Below are positions 21,807 through 34,660 of a DNA stretch of 64,000 bases, piece after piece. Each line of letters starts with the position of its first letter. Within the stretch, counting starts at the first letter, position 1. The DNA comes from Salminus brasiliensis (Eukaryota > Chordata > Actinopteri > Characiformes > Bryconidae), in contig NC_132892.1 in the NCBI RefSeq assembly GCF_030463535.1, forward strand, positions 33,802,080 to 33,866,079, written 5' to 3'. The position numbers were made by a program, and so were the translations under genes. A model generated the notes under the pieces. The model ran no database searches. It saw only the letters and a program-made list of their open reading frames with translations, and was not told the origin of the DNA.

Positions 21807-24800
21807 ATGAAGATCTTCTTCATCTTCACCCTCTACATGATCTCAGGTCAGATAATCTATTATTATTCTACATGTATCCTAGTGCTAATATGACGTCACT
21901 GGCCGGGTCTTCAAGCTCAGAGTAGAACGCTAGCTTCCATTTCGACTAACAGACACCTTCATTGTTAGTCATTGAGCCATATCTTAAATATTTTTGCATG
22001 TTTTTACGCATTTAGATAAAGGATTTTACTCTATATGTTGACTTAGTCATGCATTTTGAACATTGCTTGAAACTGAAAGTTTGTGTCTTATAGAAACAGT
22101 AATAATGTCGTACGGAGTTCCAGCACAATTTTGTAAAGTCCTTGATCCGGCTCTCCCGCTAAACCTAAAAACTTACAGACAAATCAGATTTATATCAGAA
22201 AGAAAAAAACAAAGCTGTGCTCAATGCAGGTGTTCCAGAACCAGAAAAAAAACTATCATGGAAATTCATGGTCATGATTGAATAAATAATAACACTGTAT
22301 TTACAATCATTTAATTGGTGGTGAGGCTTCAACTGAAGGCTCAACGAGGCTGAGTTTAGGGGCAGTGGTGGCTCAGCATAGAGTGCTGTATTATTGATGA
22401 CACGGTTGTGGGTTCAATATCTGTGTCAGCTATGTTGCCACTGTTGGGCCTTTCAGCAAGTTCCTTAGCTCTCTATGATCCAGGGGTTCTGCAGCATGGC
22501 TGATCCAGTGCTCTGAAAAAGAGAAGCATTTTGTTGTATTGTAGAAGTGTGTAAATGATACATTTATTAGTATAATGACCATAAAGACTTCTTCCTATTT
22601 CCTCTTGATTGGCAGGTCCAGTGTCTTGTCTTAATGTGTCTGGCTTTTCTGGAGGAGGTGTTGTTATAGACTCTGATCTGGCATGGTCCTCATCCCATAC
22701 TAAATACATTTGGAAAATTGACCAAAATAAGTGCATAAATAAAATACCTCCTGACTCCAGAAGTGATTGTGTTTATGATACAAGATTCATATTGTACACT
22801 TCAAGTAAAACAGGACACTTGATGGTGCTCATCAGAGCACTGAAACCCCAGGATGCTGGAGTGTACATGTTTGGAGTGGGGGAGATGCAAAGTAGGGAAG
22901 TGGAGTTAAAGATTATGAACAGTGAGTGATGATATCCTTTATCCTTATTTTGTGTATTAAATATATATATATATAACCTATGAATCCAGAATAACGGCAC
23001 AGCTGATTCTGCTGTTCTGTAACTCAGGTGTTTCTTTATATGATTGACAGATGATTGCTGTGAGGGGACAAAAACACTGAGTGGTTCTCAGGGAGAGACG
23101 CTCGCCATCAGCTGCAACTATCCAGAGCAGTTTCAGAATTACTTTAAATTATTTGTCAAACTGGATTATCTCTCTATTAGGGAGATCCTTAACACTGGAA
23201 CAGGATCTCAGAGAGGCAGGTTCTCCATCTCTGATGACAGAAGCTCTAAACTTCTCAGAGTGAGAATCAGTGATGTGAGAGAAGATGATGGAGGAGTTTA
23301 TTTCTGTGGAGTGTTCATTGGAAAGGTTTCAGAGGGTTACTACACCTTCTTCACAGAGACTGAGCTACAGATTTCTGGTGAGATTGGTGAACATTATCAA
23401 GTATAACAAGTATCATGAGACAAACTATAATATTCTCCAGATGAGATTGAATGAACGGTAGAGGAACATACACCCCATTGAAACCTTACACCTATTAAAA
23501 CATCTGGAAATTTTATCTTCATGTGATCAATATGGAGTGATGATGGAGGTGATATAACTAAACTCACACAACTGACGAAATGTCTTTAAACATTATTTCT
23601 AAAATGGAAACAATAGAAATGCCATGGAAATTTCTAAAAAGTTCTAAAAGGTTAGAACACCCTATGCCCAAATATCTGGTATGTTTCAGTGGTATTACCA
23701 GTTTAGTGGTAAATCAGATGTTTATTACAAATGTTTAAATATGCTAAACACTGTGTCCTACTTAATTTACTTTACTCTACAATAATATCCTTAACACTTT
23801 GTAGGCTTTGACTAAACTGTGTCTCAGCACTTAAAAGACTAGAGTTAAAGATTAGAAGATGATATAACTAAGCTTTTACACATAACAGCTTTTAATAGAC
23901 CAATTTTCTACATTCAACTTTAATATATATTTACACTATTCAGATTATAATTGCTTTTGAATTATTTTTTTCCACTTGATCTTCCTCCAGCAAGAACATC
24001 AGCAGCACCAACAACAGTCATCACCTCTGTTGAAGAACCTTCCAGTAAGAACCTCTTTCATTCTATATTCATGTTAAATGTATTCAGGCGGAGCTTCAGA
24101 GCTTTAGGCTCCACACCAGGAAATGGAACAGAGCTGCAACAACAGCTGTATGTTCCTGGTTTGAGGAGGTGTTTGTGGTCATGCGTGATACATTTTATGA
24201 TTGTTCTTTCTTTCTATCAGATACAGGTTTCTCTGTCATCATCACCATCATCATCATTATCATCATCAGTGTGAGTGTCTGTGTGGTTCTGCTGCTGATT
24301 GGAAGACTAACACTGATCTTCTACAAACATTGCAAGAGACAAGGTACTATTACTCCCACCAGTGGCATAACAAGTCATTGAGGTGCCTCCCTCAATCTGA
24401 GGCAACAGATCTAGCTGCAACAGGTCTAATTAACTTAAAGCCAAGGTCAGGGAAAACTTTTGCACATATCCCACTATGCCCTGTAGATGGCACCAATATG
24501 TATTTCACTATTATTTCCCTAAGCTTATTGTTCAGTTTTGTCCAGTGTTCATGGGTGCTGGGCGTTGGAAAGTCTGTTTAATTTTAATACAGGTTTCAAA
24601 GGGTGCTCTGGTACAATATAAGAATCTCTGTTGGTGAAACTGTGTATTTTATTTAGACCAACTTCAGAATAAAGTGCTATATAGCTGAGTAATTCGTTTG
24701 TATGGCGTACCTCTGAATAATCATAAAACCTAGGTCTTTTGAGTTTTTTTTACCCATTATAACCCACATCACTTATTTGCCTCACTGAATTTATTTTGAT

Positions 24801-25726
24801 GATCATCATACAATCAAACAATATGTATACAACAGGGTCTGTTTTATGTATCAAGACTCTCATACCCTCAAAATCGTATTAAGTCAAAAAGTGTTTTTAT
24901 TACTAAAAAAGTATGCTATTAAAACTCCTAAACTTTATTTTTTCACTGATATTATTTGTCTTTGTCTATTTGATTAATACTATGTTAATATGTGTTGCTG
25001 ATAATGAATATTACCACAGTCTGTAAAAAATTCAAATCTGCTACCTCTATAAAAACTGCCCTAGAAACGAAGGTTATTATCATTAATAAAAGCATAGGTT
25101 TGTGAGTTGGAGGTTGTCCACCATCACCAGGGTTTTAATGCAGATTAATAAAGCCCCAATCAAAGGCCAATGCTAATGTGTTAAAGTTGGAAATCAATGT
25201 CTTGTGCACCAACCTTTTCTCGTTTTCTGCAGACTCGGATTCAATCTGCCGGCAAAGAGAAAGAAATAAAGTAAGTGTAAAATATATCAGTGTGTGAATT
25301 CTTACCAAAAGCTTCTATCCACTACTTTAAAATAATCAATATACTGTGTATATAATCAACCCTGCTCATGTATATTTAGTCTATAATTACAGAAACTAAA
25401 AAAACTGATGGAATGTGCATCATTCTCTGACTGACATTAAATGTTATTTTTTGGAAATGTTGATTTAAATTTCTAATTACATATAATTTTGTTTTGTTTC
25501 TTTCCCATCTCTTAATCTGTGCTGTGTGCCACTCTGATTTCAGGCTGATGGTGATTATGAAAATGATCCACCAAGAAACCAGAACATAAGCATATTTGCA
25601 GTCTCTCACACCCTGAACCCCAACACCAATCAATTAGATTCACAATACCAGAACCTAAACCTGAACAGCAACCAATCAGATTCAACATACCAAACTTTAG
25701 GCCCTAGATGGATAAGATTGAAGTGA
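21807..25726 (+). CDS. Locus D: two-Ig-domain CD300/pIgR-like receptor, ITIM tail
   Basis: Exons are 21807-21846 (signal peptide, MKIFFIFTLYMIS), 22616-22921 (domain 1), 23051-23377 (domain 2), 23991-24044 (Thr/Pro stem), 24221-24343 (transmembrane), 25233-25270 (linker) and 25544-25726 (tail), giving 356 residues in one frame. Domain 1 lacks both canonical cysteines (Ser at the B strand, YMFGVG at the F strand) but keeps Cys in VSCLNV, NKCINK and SDCVYD. Domain 2 is canonical (AISCNYP, VYFCGV). The membrane segment starts with a run of Ile. The tail has DYENDP (Y-x-N, a Grb2-type SH2 site), SQYQNL and STYQTL (both ITIM-like). AATAAA lies at 25757-25762. It is the intact near-twin of pseudogene C. 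Ligand unknown. Confidence 0.85.
22355..22470 (+). mobile_element. tRNA-type SINE head fragment in locus D intron 1
   Basis: GGGGCAGTGGTGGCTCAGCA then TTGTGGGTTCAATATCTG give A-box-like and B-box-like motifs. It sits in the position corresponding to the fragment at 10958 in locus B, so the insertion predates duplication. Confidence 0.55.
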
Positions 25727-25837
25727 TTAAGGGTTGGTTGATATTCATGATTATTAAATAAACTTCATGTAGAATTTTATCTGCAGTATTCTATAGTTTT
25801 TAAGGAGCATTGCTTTGATGTCATTTAATGTAAAACG

Positions 25838-25930
25838 CATTCAGAGAGGTCAAGATGTTGGATGTTCACCACCCCCCTCATCCCAAACTCCCCAAACTCA
25901 TACCAAAAGTATTGGATTGAGCTCTTAATT
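25838..25930 (+). mobile_element. MITE fragment
   Basis: GTTGGATGTTCACCACCCCC and CAAAAGTATTGGATTGAGCTC come from the middle of the recurring MITE; neither terminus is present. Confidence 0.55.
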
Positions 25931-26098
25931 TTGAGAACAGGAGCACGGTTCTCCATCTCTGAGAACAGAAGGTCTAAAATTGTCAGTGTGAGAATCAGTG
26001 ATGTGGGAGATGATGATAGAGTTTGTTAATGTGGAGTGTGGTTTGTAATGACTCAAGTCAGTGATTACTCTTTCTACTCAAAGATTCAACTACATTCA
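25929..26098 (+). pseudogene. Relic Ig domain 2 exon (locus E/F type)
   Basis: The stretch aligns with the second half of an E/F-type domain 2. TTCTCCATCTCTGAGAACAG corresponds to FSIS.D.R, AGAATCAGTGATGTGGGAGA to RISDV, and GGAGTGTGGTTTGTAATGAC to GVWF. It ends at a degraded CAAAGATTCAACTACA. The F-strand cysteine region reads GTTTGTTAATGTGGA, with small deletions and a stop. No other exons of this gene are seen nearby. Confidence 0.75.
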
Positions 26099-27090
26099 AA
26101 TTCTAGCACACAAGGAATCTGCAACTTCTAGCCTAGAACTGTGGATAGTTTAAAAGGTCTAATTAGAAAATGTGTAAATGGCACTATTTGAAAAAAAGTA
26201 ATTGCTCATATATCACTAGCCCATTACTAATCATATGTGCATTACTAAAGCATTTGCTTAATGCTCAAAATGTATGGGTCTGTGTGTCTGCCAAGCAGTG
26301 ACAGTCCAACCACTCAATCAGCCATATAGACTATGTTTCTGGATAAGCATAACCATCTGAGGGTGGATTTCTTCTCCTCAGTGTCCTGCCTTGACTGAGA
26401 GAAAACCTTAGTGTCCTGCATTGACTGAAAGAAACCACAAAATGTAATGAAATAATAGATTAAACAGATCAAATTAATTCAAATTTCACAGGAAATGTGT
26501 AACATCCGCTGGCATGTCACATATTATTTTGTGTGACGGTATCATGTTGTATAAATGTAGATTTTTTTTTTCTGAACCTGTAAAATATGCAAAACCTGCT
26601 AAGTTGAATCATGAATGAAATGTAAAATTATGCTTGAAAGATTAGGAAGAGTTGTATGAGATGCTGAAGGATATGGATTTTATCTGAACTTTCTATGCAG
26701 GTTTTGGACAAAGCCCATGGGAAGTGGTGAGAACCCAACACAAAGGAGAACCAAAAATCTCCACCACATTTTTAAACTTTGATATATCTACCCAGTATTA
26801 TTCCAGTATTTAACCCATTGCTTTAGTATCAAACTGCATATTTTTTTATTCCACTTTATATAAATAAATATGATATTTGAAATGTAATGTGTTATTATTT
26901 CTCTTATTATTTAAAGCAGCATTATGTAGCATTTCACCTTAAAATAAAAGCTTCAAATTATGCATGTACCTCTATGATGTACCTCTGACTTAGCTCTACT
27001 ACTGTTGCTACTTCAGTCTCAGCATGCTGCTAACTGCAGTAAGTACTCTGAAAAAATGTTTTTGACATTTAACCTACAAACTATTTTGTA
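26099..27090. other. Spacer D to E, first part
   Basis: AT-rich spacer with no recognised gene or intact transposon. A stretch about 26380-26600 (GTGTCCTGCCTTGACTGAGAG, TGTGTGACGGTATCATGTTG) resembles 32470-32900, so it is probably a duplicated segment or an unclassified repeat. Confidence 0.4.
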
Positions 27091-27094
27091 GTAT

Positions 27095-27710
27095 GGCAAC
27101 CTAACCCTGATCACAATCCTAAACTCAACTCAAAATCTAACACACCCTTACCCATGACCTAACCCTAACCCTGATCCTAAACCTAACCTTAACCTCAACC
27201 CATAAACTAACCCAGCCTTACTCACAACCTAACCCTCATCCTAATCCTAGCCCTGATCCTACTCCTATTCTTAAATCAATCCACAACCTAACCCTAACCC
27301 TGGTCCTAATCCTAAACTTAAAATCAACCCACAACCTAACCCTAACCCTGATCCTAATTCTAACCTTAACCTCAACCCAAAACCTAACCCAGCTTTACCC
27401 ACAATGTAACCCTAATCCTATCCTTAAATCAACCCAAAATCTAACCCACCCTTACCCACAGCCTAACCCTGATCTTAATCCTAACCTTATCCTCAACCCA
27501 AAACATAACCCAGCTTTACCCACAATCTAACCCTAATCCTATCCTTAAATCAACCCAAAATCTAACCCACCCTTACCCACAACCTAACCCTAACCCTGGT
27601 CCTAATCATAAACTTAAAATCAACCCAAAACCTAACCCACCCTTACCCACAACCTAACCCTGATCCCAACCTTAACCTCAACCCACAACCTAATCCTAAT
27701 ACATCCATAC
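27095..27710. repeat. Degenerate telomere-like (CCTAAC)n array
   Basis: About 600 bases are built from CCTAACCCTAACCCTGATCC and variants such as CTCAACCCAAAACCTAACCC. The unit is close to the vertebrate telomere hexamer CCCTAA but interrupted, with a higher-order period of several tens of bases. A short opposite-strand patch (GGGTTAGGTTTTGGGTTGAG) occurs at about 42445-42556. Confidence 0.8.
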
Positions 27711-28378
27711 CAGACTCTAAGCTTTTTGTGGAGAAGAAACTTGGTTATGAGACTTTTAATGGTGGAATGGATGTGTCAGATGTTTTTGAGATCAGGTAGC
27801 CTAAGAGCTAACATAGCCAGTAACAGTAACAGTAACACCCACGGCTTTACCAGAGATGCATGACCAAGGCATTTCTCTGAGGAAGGATGTTCTGGTATTG
27901 GTTTCTCTGTCACATACATCTGAGAAGAGTAGATGTACAGATGTTAGGGTGGATGTTTTAGATTTAGTCAAGCTTGAAAAGTGAAAAGGCCGAAAGCTTT
28001 AATTCCTTCAGGTTATACAAGTAGAGTAGAGTAATAAAAAAAACCTTGACCACGACTCTCCTTGCTGCCATTTTATGGTACTGCATTGCTATGTGCTGCA
28101 AGCTACACTGCAATGGGAAAGAGAAACACTATAGAACCCAAATACCCAAATAAACCATTTGTACATTACATTTTAATAGATTATCTGGTGACATTTAGGC
28201 GATGACATCATCAGTTTGGTGTAGCAGTACCATTACCGGATAAATGTTCGTGTATGTGTGTGTGTATGTGTACAGTTAACTAGCTATGTGTGTTGGAGCA
28301 CAAGCTAACTCCATTTGGTGAAGGCCGTCATTAATTTCTCACTTGCTAGCTATAACGGATTTTAATGTTTTAAAATGA

Positions 28379-28442
<64 letters not shown>

Positions 28443-28702
28443 TTTACCATTCTTATTTTACAGTGTTACAATGAATGCAGTAATGCCTTTTAAATTAGTC
28501 TAACATTTGCTGTGATCAAAATATGATAGCATTTACATTGCTGTGATTATTACTGTTGTAAAAATTACAGGATATTATAGTTACTGTAATTAAATGTACA
28601 GTAGGCATACTGTGAAATTTATTACAGCAACGAAATAGCCAATTGCTGCCAGCAGTGTACTGTACATCTCACAGTGTCTTTTCCACTGTGTGTAATTTGG
28701 TT
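27711..28702. other. Spacer before locus E, with (AT)n array
   Basis: No gene is recognised. A (TG)n patch occurs near 28255 and a long (AT)n array at 28381-28438. The block ACTGTGTGTAATTTGGTTTG beginning near 28685 starts the conserved upstream region shared with locus F (35033). Confidence 0.5.
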
Positions 28703-28764
28703 TGTGGTCAGTGATGCTGGTAAGTTAACCTGAGCAACTCTGACGCTTACCAGAGAAAGAGGAA
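28703..28764 (+). promoter_or_regulatory. Locus E upstream block: RUNX-like and PU.1-like cores
   Basis: TGTGGT at 28703-28708 is followed by GAGGAA at 28759-28764 within AGAAAGAGGAAATAAAAGC, 107 bases before the ATG. Locus F has the same order (35048 and 35111). The pairing matches known myeloid promoter architecture; activity is inferred. Confidence 0.4.
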
Positions 28765-28870
28765 ATAAAAGCAGTACAATCTAAAAACGTACCCTAACAC
28801 ACAGAGAGCACCAGAGCAGCAGCAGAGACGACAACGTACTGGCTTTGTTGGACCATTGGTGAATCTTAGG

Positions 28871-31800
28871 ATGAAAATCCTCCTCATCTTTACTCTTCAC
28901 TTGATCTCAGGTCAGGAAGAACTTGATTACATATCCCTTTTATATACTGAGGATACATTTCATTAGGTTCAACCATAAGAATTGATGTACAAAATCATGA
29001 TGCAATGACAAACACAGACAAATAAGATCAGAGATTTTAGTAAGAAGATGAAGAACGACAATCTTCAATTTGATTGGCAGATCACGTGTGCTGCGTTGAC
29101 TTGATTGGCTACTCAGGAGGGAGTGTTAACCTCTACTGCAAACACCATCAGTATGGAATCAAAGAAAAATACTTTTGTGAGGTAAAAGAAAATCAGTGTG
29201 TAAATAAAACAGTGTCTAAAGCCCACAACAGATGGTATCATACAGAGAGACTTTCTCTGTTTGACTCTGGTGGAAGGAACTTTAATGGCACCTTAGTGGT
29301 GTTGTTCAAATCACTGAGTTTACAGGATGCTGGATCCTATCAGTGTGGAGAGACTGGAGTGTGGAGTCATACTGTGAACCTGACGGTAAAAAGAGGTGAG
29401 AAAGTGTAAATTGAATAGAAAATGAGTACAATTAAATGTACACCGTGTGGACAAACGTTTTGGGACACCTGCTCATTCATTGTTCCTTCTGAAATCAAGG
29501 GGATTGAAAAAGAATTTATCCTGCTTTTGCTAGAGTAACTGTCCGGGGGGGGTTATTTACATTTACATTTATGGCATTTAGCAGACGCTCTTATCCAGAG
29601 CGACTTACAAAGTGCTTTGCTATTTTCCCAAGAAAACCTTAGCTAGTTAGAATAGGCTAATAATTCAAAAGATACCTCTAAGCTTATTTACCAGATTACC
29701 GTGAGAAAAGGAGTGCTGTGAAAATTTGATTGCATTCAGGGGCAAGATCATTACTGAAGCCAGGGTGTTGGATGATTAACACCCTACCTTATCCCCAACT
29801 CTTCAGCTCATTCCCAAAAATTACTGGATGGAGCCCAATCATCACTCCTCTGCTCCACAGCTCAATGCCCCTCTAGCCCACGCCTGGCATTAGGCATAGT
29901 GCCAATATGTTCATGATGTTGATCTGCTCCAGAGTGTCCTATTCTATTGGCAGTACTTCAGCAATGGATGCAACTTAAAGTAGCTAAATGCATTCATTAA
30001 AATGGGTGTCCACAAATATTTGGACATATATGAGATATATAATAAAATGATGAACACTCATTATCATTTACTTGGGTTTATATATATAATACACAGATCC
30101 ATGTTGCATGGGACCAAAGACTGTGACTGGTGTTCTGGGAGAGACCGTCACCATCAACTGTTCCTATCCAGAGGAGATAAAGGGCAGGAGCAAGTACTTT
30201 TTCAAACACTCTACTCACGCTGTGATTGTAAAGACTGAGACAAAAAATAAAAGTGGCAGGTTCTCCATCTCTGATGACAGAAGGTCTAAAGTTGTTAGTG
30301 TGAGAATCAGTGATGTGAGAGAAGAAGATGGAGGGGTTTATTCCTGTGGAGTGTGGTTTGCAGTGGAACCAGTCAGTTACTACTCCTTCTACTCAGAGAT
30401 TCGGCTACAGGTTACTGGTGAGATCTGAGATCTTTGTCACTAACTTTAATTTGAGAAAATAAATAGTGAGGAAATATTTTTCACTGTATATAATTAAAAA
30501 AATGTTTATGCCTCAGCTCCAGGTTCCTCTGTCATTATCATCATCATCATCTGTATGGTTCTGATGCTGATTGGAGGACTAGCACTGATCTTCTATAGAC
30601 TGAGGAATCACAGTGGACAAGGTCCATTTCAGGCAAAGGAGCTGGTTTCAAGATTCAAGGAACACAACCTCTAGTGGCTAACAGGGAGAAAACAGATCAC
30701 TGAACCCATCATTTCCCCTTAGATCTGCTTTTCATTCCTGTCTGTGAACACATCACACCTCCAAAATCTCTTTTCCAGAGAGACTTATCATCTAATCATG
30801 CCACCTGTTACTCCACAGATTCTTTCTGGTACTGCATCAGTGTTTGACCAGACTGGGCATCAAACTTCTGTATCTGAATTGGGTGGTGGTGTCAACATTT
30901 TACCTTGATATGTGATTATGCCAACTATGCTTATTGGAAGTGAAATTATAAACTCATGAAGACAATTAGCTGCTGTGAGGGTGGTCAAGTGTATTTACTC
31001 TTGAATAGGTTATTATAATCAGCTCCCATGAGTTTATCAGTCACTACCTGAGTTAGAGGTCAGCATCATTAGCCGGAGCTAGCCAGTATTACACACATTT
31101 CTCTGTTGGAGTGTAGTAATGGGGAATTGAGGAGACAGTAATGGAGTAATGGGGTGTTGAGGATTTGGGTGTGGAGTGATGGGGCATAGAGGAGATGATG
31201 GTCGAATAATGTGGCATTAAGAAGACAGAGGAGACATTGAGGATATGGCAGTGGAGTAATGGACTGTGAAGTATTTGGGAGTGGAGTAATTGGCATTGAG
31301 ATGCTGGTGAAGTAATGAAGCATTTAGGCCTTGGAGGTGCAGTAATGGGGTGTTAAGATAATCGGGTGGGGTATTTGGATATTAAGGAGATGCAGAATTG
31401 GATTGTTGAGGAAATAGGGTAAAGTATTGGGGTGTTAAGGGTTTTCAGGAGATGGGTGCTGTGATTGGAGAGCTGATACACATGCACTGATGCTATTGCT
31501 GATTTGTTTTTGTTACATATTCATTAATATATTCATATTCATTCATAACATATTCATCTTTCAAATGAATAAGTAAATGGAGACCATATCTCTGAAAAAA
31601 TCTTCTCTGTGTTTCTCTAGATTCCACCTCCAGAATAGATCAAGAAAGCACAATGAACACAGTGAGTGCTAATTACTTTGGTATACTCAAATATTAAAAG
31701 TTACAATCACCTTTCCTCCAATAAACAAGCCAGGGCAGTGGTGGCACAGTGGTCAGAGCACTGCTTAAGTGAACACAGTGTTGTGGGTTTGCCTGTTGGG

Positions 31801-32103
31801 CCCTTGAACAAGGCCGTGACCTGTCTCTGAGTAGAATGTTGATGTACTTTATCCAAGTCAAGACTGATTCAAGTTTAAAGCTAATTATATTGTATGTGCC
31901 TGTTAGTTCTATATAAACCCTTGTATTGCAGAGCATATTTAAATCATAACATGTACATTGCAGAATATTTCTCTAATCTGCTGAACTTTGTGTGTGTGTG
32001 TTTCTTTTGATTTTAGGGTGATGATATTTATGAAAACGATCCACCTAGAAATCTAAACATCAGCTTGGATCATACCTACCAGAACCTAAATCTGATAAAT
32101 TAA
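28871..32103 (+). CDS. Locus E: two-Ig-domain CD300/pIgR-like receptor with truncated YQNL tail
   Basis: Exons are 28871-28910 (signal peptide, MKILLIFTLHLIS), 29081-29395 (domain 1), 30097-30417 (domain 2), 30517-30621 (transmembrane), 31621-31661 (linker) and 32017-32103 (tail), giving 302 residues. Domain 1 has the canonical pair (VNLYCKH, SYQCGE) and a second CD300-type pair (KYFCEVKENQC). Domain 2 has TINCSYP and VYSCGVWF with an N-terminal DPCC. The transmembrane exon donor is GTCC, weaker than GTAC in paralogues. The tail has DIYENDPP (Grb2-type Y-x-N) and HTYQNL, then stops at TAA 32101; an in-frame continuation with AIYGSL follows up to TAG 32161. AATAAA is at 32191-32196. The ectodomain is almost that of locus F, but the tail belongs to the A to D class. 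Confidence 0.83.
29437..30030 (+). mobile_element. MITE copy with nested insertion, locus E intron 2
   Basis: The ends read ACACCGTGTGGACAAACG and CCACAAATATTTGGACATAT. It is interrupted at about 29555-29690 by an inverted 3' tail of the LINE/SINE type (TTTACATTTACATTTATGGC, then AGACGCTCTTATCCAGAGCG), showing a younger insertion into an older MITE. Confidence 0.7.
31080..31450. repeat. Degenerate minisatellite in locus E intron
   Basis: Imperfect units around GGAGTAATGGGGTGTTGAGG and GGAGTGATGGGGCATAGAGG recur about ten times. They lie in the intron between the transmembrane and linker exons and have no consistent coding frame. Confidence 0.65.
31733..31815 (+). mobile_element. tRNA-type SINE head fragment
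   Basis: GGCAGTGGTGGCACAGTGGTCAG is A-box-like, followed by TGTGGGTTTGCC and the CTGTTGGGCCCTTGAACAAGG body shared with 59012-59276 (inverted). Confidence 0.55.
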
Positions 32104-32940
32104 CAAAACAGCAACCAATCTAATGCCATCTATGGGAGTCTAAACCCCAACATCAACCAATAGACAAATTCAGTTTAGCTTAAACTCCAAAATAAAGTAC
32201 AAGAATGATCAGATTTTGAAATCCTAGCCATTTATGCCCTATATGCCAAATATTGATGTATTAATAGTCAGACTTTGCAGAGAAATACACCTTTACGTTC
32301 ACTGTGCCAAACAAAATTTCACTGGAAAAGTAGAGAAGTGTTATTGTTATTGTTAAAAAATATTCAAGGAGCTCAGAACTTATCCGCCTACTAGACATTG
32401 AAAAACCAACTAAACCAACCAGCCATAAAAAGTATGTTCTGGACAGCCCTAACCAACTGAGGGTGAATTTCTAATCCTTGGTGACCTGCCTTGACCTCTG
32501 ACAGAGCGGCACAGAGACTGGGTTTATGGCAATTCATTTGAAAGCTGCGATGGACTGTTCAGTTGAAGGACCCACTAAATATCATGTGTTGATGAAAAGA
32601 CAGTTTTCAATTCATTACATCCTGTGGCTTATTTTATGCTATTTGTGTAATGATATCATATTGTTTCAACAGGGGCATTTAGGGAACAGGGGCTTTTGGG
32701 CCCCATGAAAAGATATAACACTGGGCCCCACAACCCTAACAATTCTACCAAAATACTCAATTAATACATTCTTAGAGCAGAGGTCAGTCACAACCTCTTA
32801 GAATCATTCTAACTTTTCACCTTACAATGTGCCTGTGTATCAGTGTATAACTGATCTGTGAAATATGCCAAACCTGATATATTTGATTGTTAATGGAATG
32901 TAAAATAATGCTACTTTGGGAGGAGTTGTATGTACAAATT

Positions 32941-34195
<1,255 letters not shown>

Positions 34196-34660
34196 TAAGA
34201 AGAAAGATGGAGACTTAAGGCCATGCATTGACTACCAGGGCCTGAATGATATGAAATAACAGCCGTCTTTCCCTAGTGCCACCTGCCATTGGACAGGTCA
34301 ATAAATCACTGTTTTCACAAAACTGGAATCAATTAAATATTTCAAAGACATGCTAAACAGAAAGGTCATGTGTTTTATAGATGAAATTCTAGTTTATTCT
34401 TGTTCATTCAAGGTGCACATACAGCATGTTAAACTTGTTTACAGGAACATAACCTGATTTTTCAGATACAAATGGACAACACTAAGGTGTCTGCAACACC
34501 ACAGTAGCCCCAACCCATTGAGAAACAAATTTCTACTGCCAAATAATTCACAAGTTCAACAGCACTGCAGCTCATCTCACTCTTAGGAGGCAAACCAAAT
34601 CCCTGAAGTGGACCGCGGAGGCCGTTGTGATGTTCAAGGCTCTAAAGAATCTTTTCTCCT
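34196..34660 (+). mobile_element. Ty3/gypsy-type LTR retrotransposon relic (reverse transcriptase)
   Basis: Discontinuous frames read KKDGDLRPCIDYQGLND (34201 on), then DMLNRKVMCFIDEILVYS (degenerate catalytic box, IDE in place of IDD) near 34350-34400, then LKWTAEAVVMFKALKNLFS near 34600-34655. These are motifs of Ty3/gypsy reverse transcriptase and its connection region. Large deletions between them make it a dead fragment. Confidence 0.75.

Noticed and set aside
27095-27710. True telomere end
   Set aside because: The hexamer is heavily interrupted and sequence with receptor genes continues on both sides, so it is interstitial.
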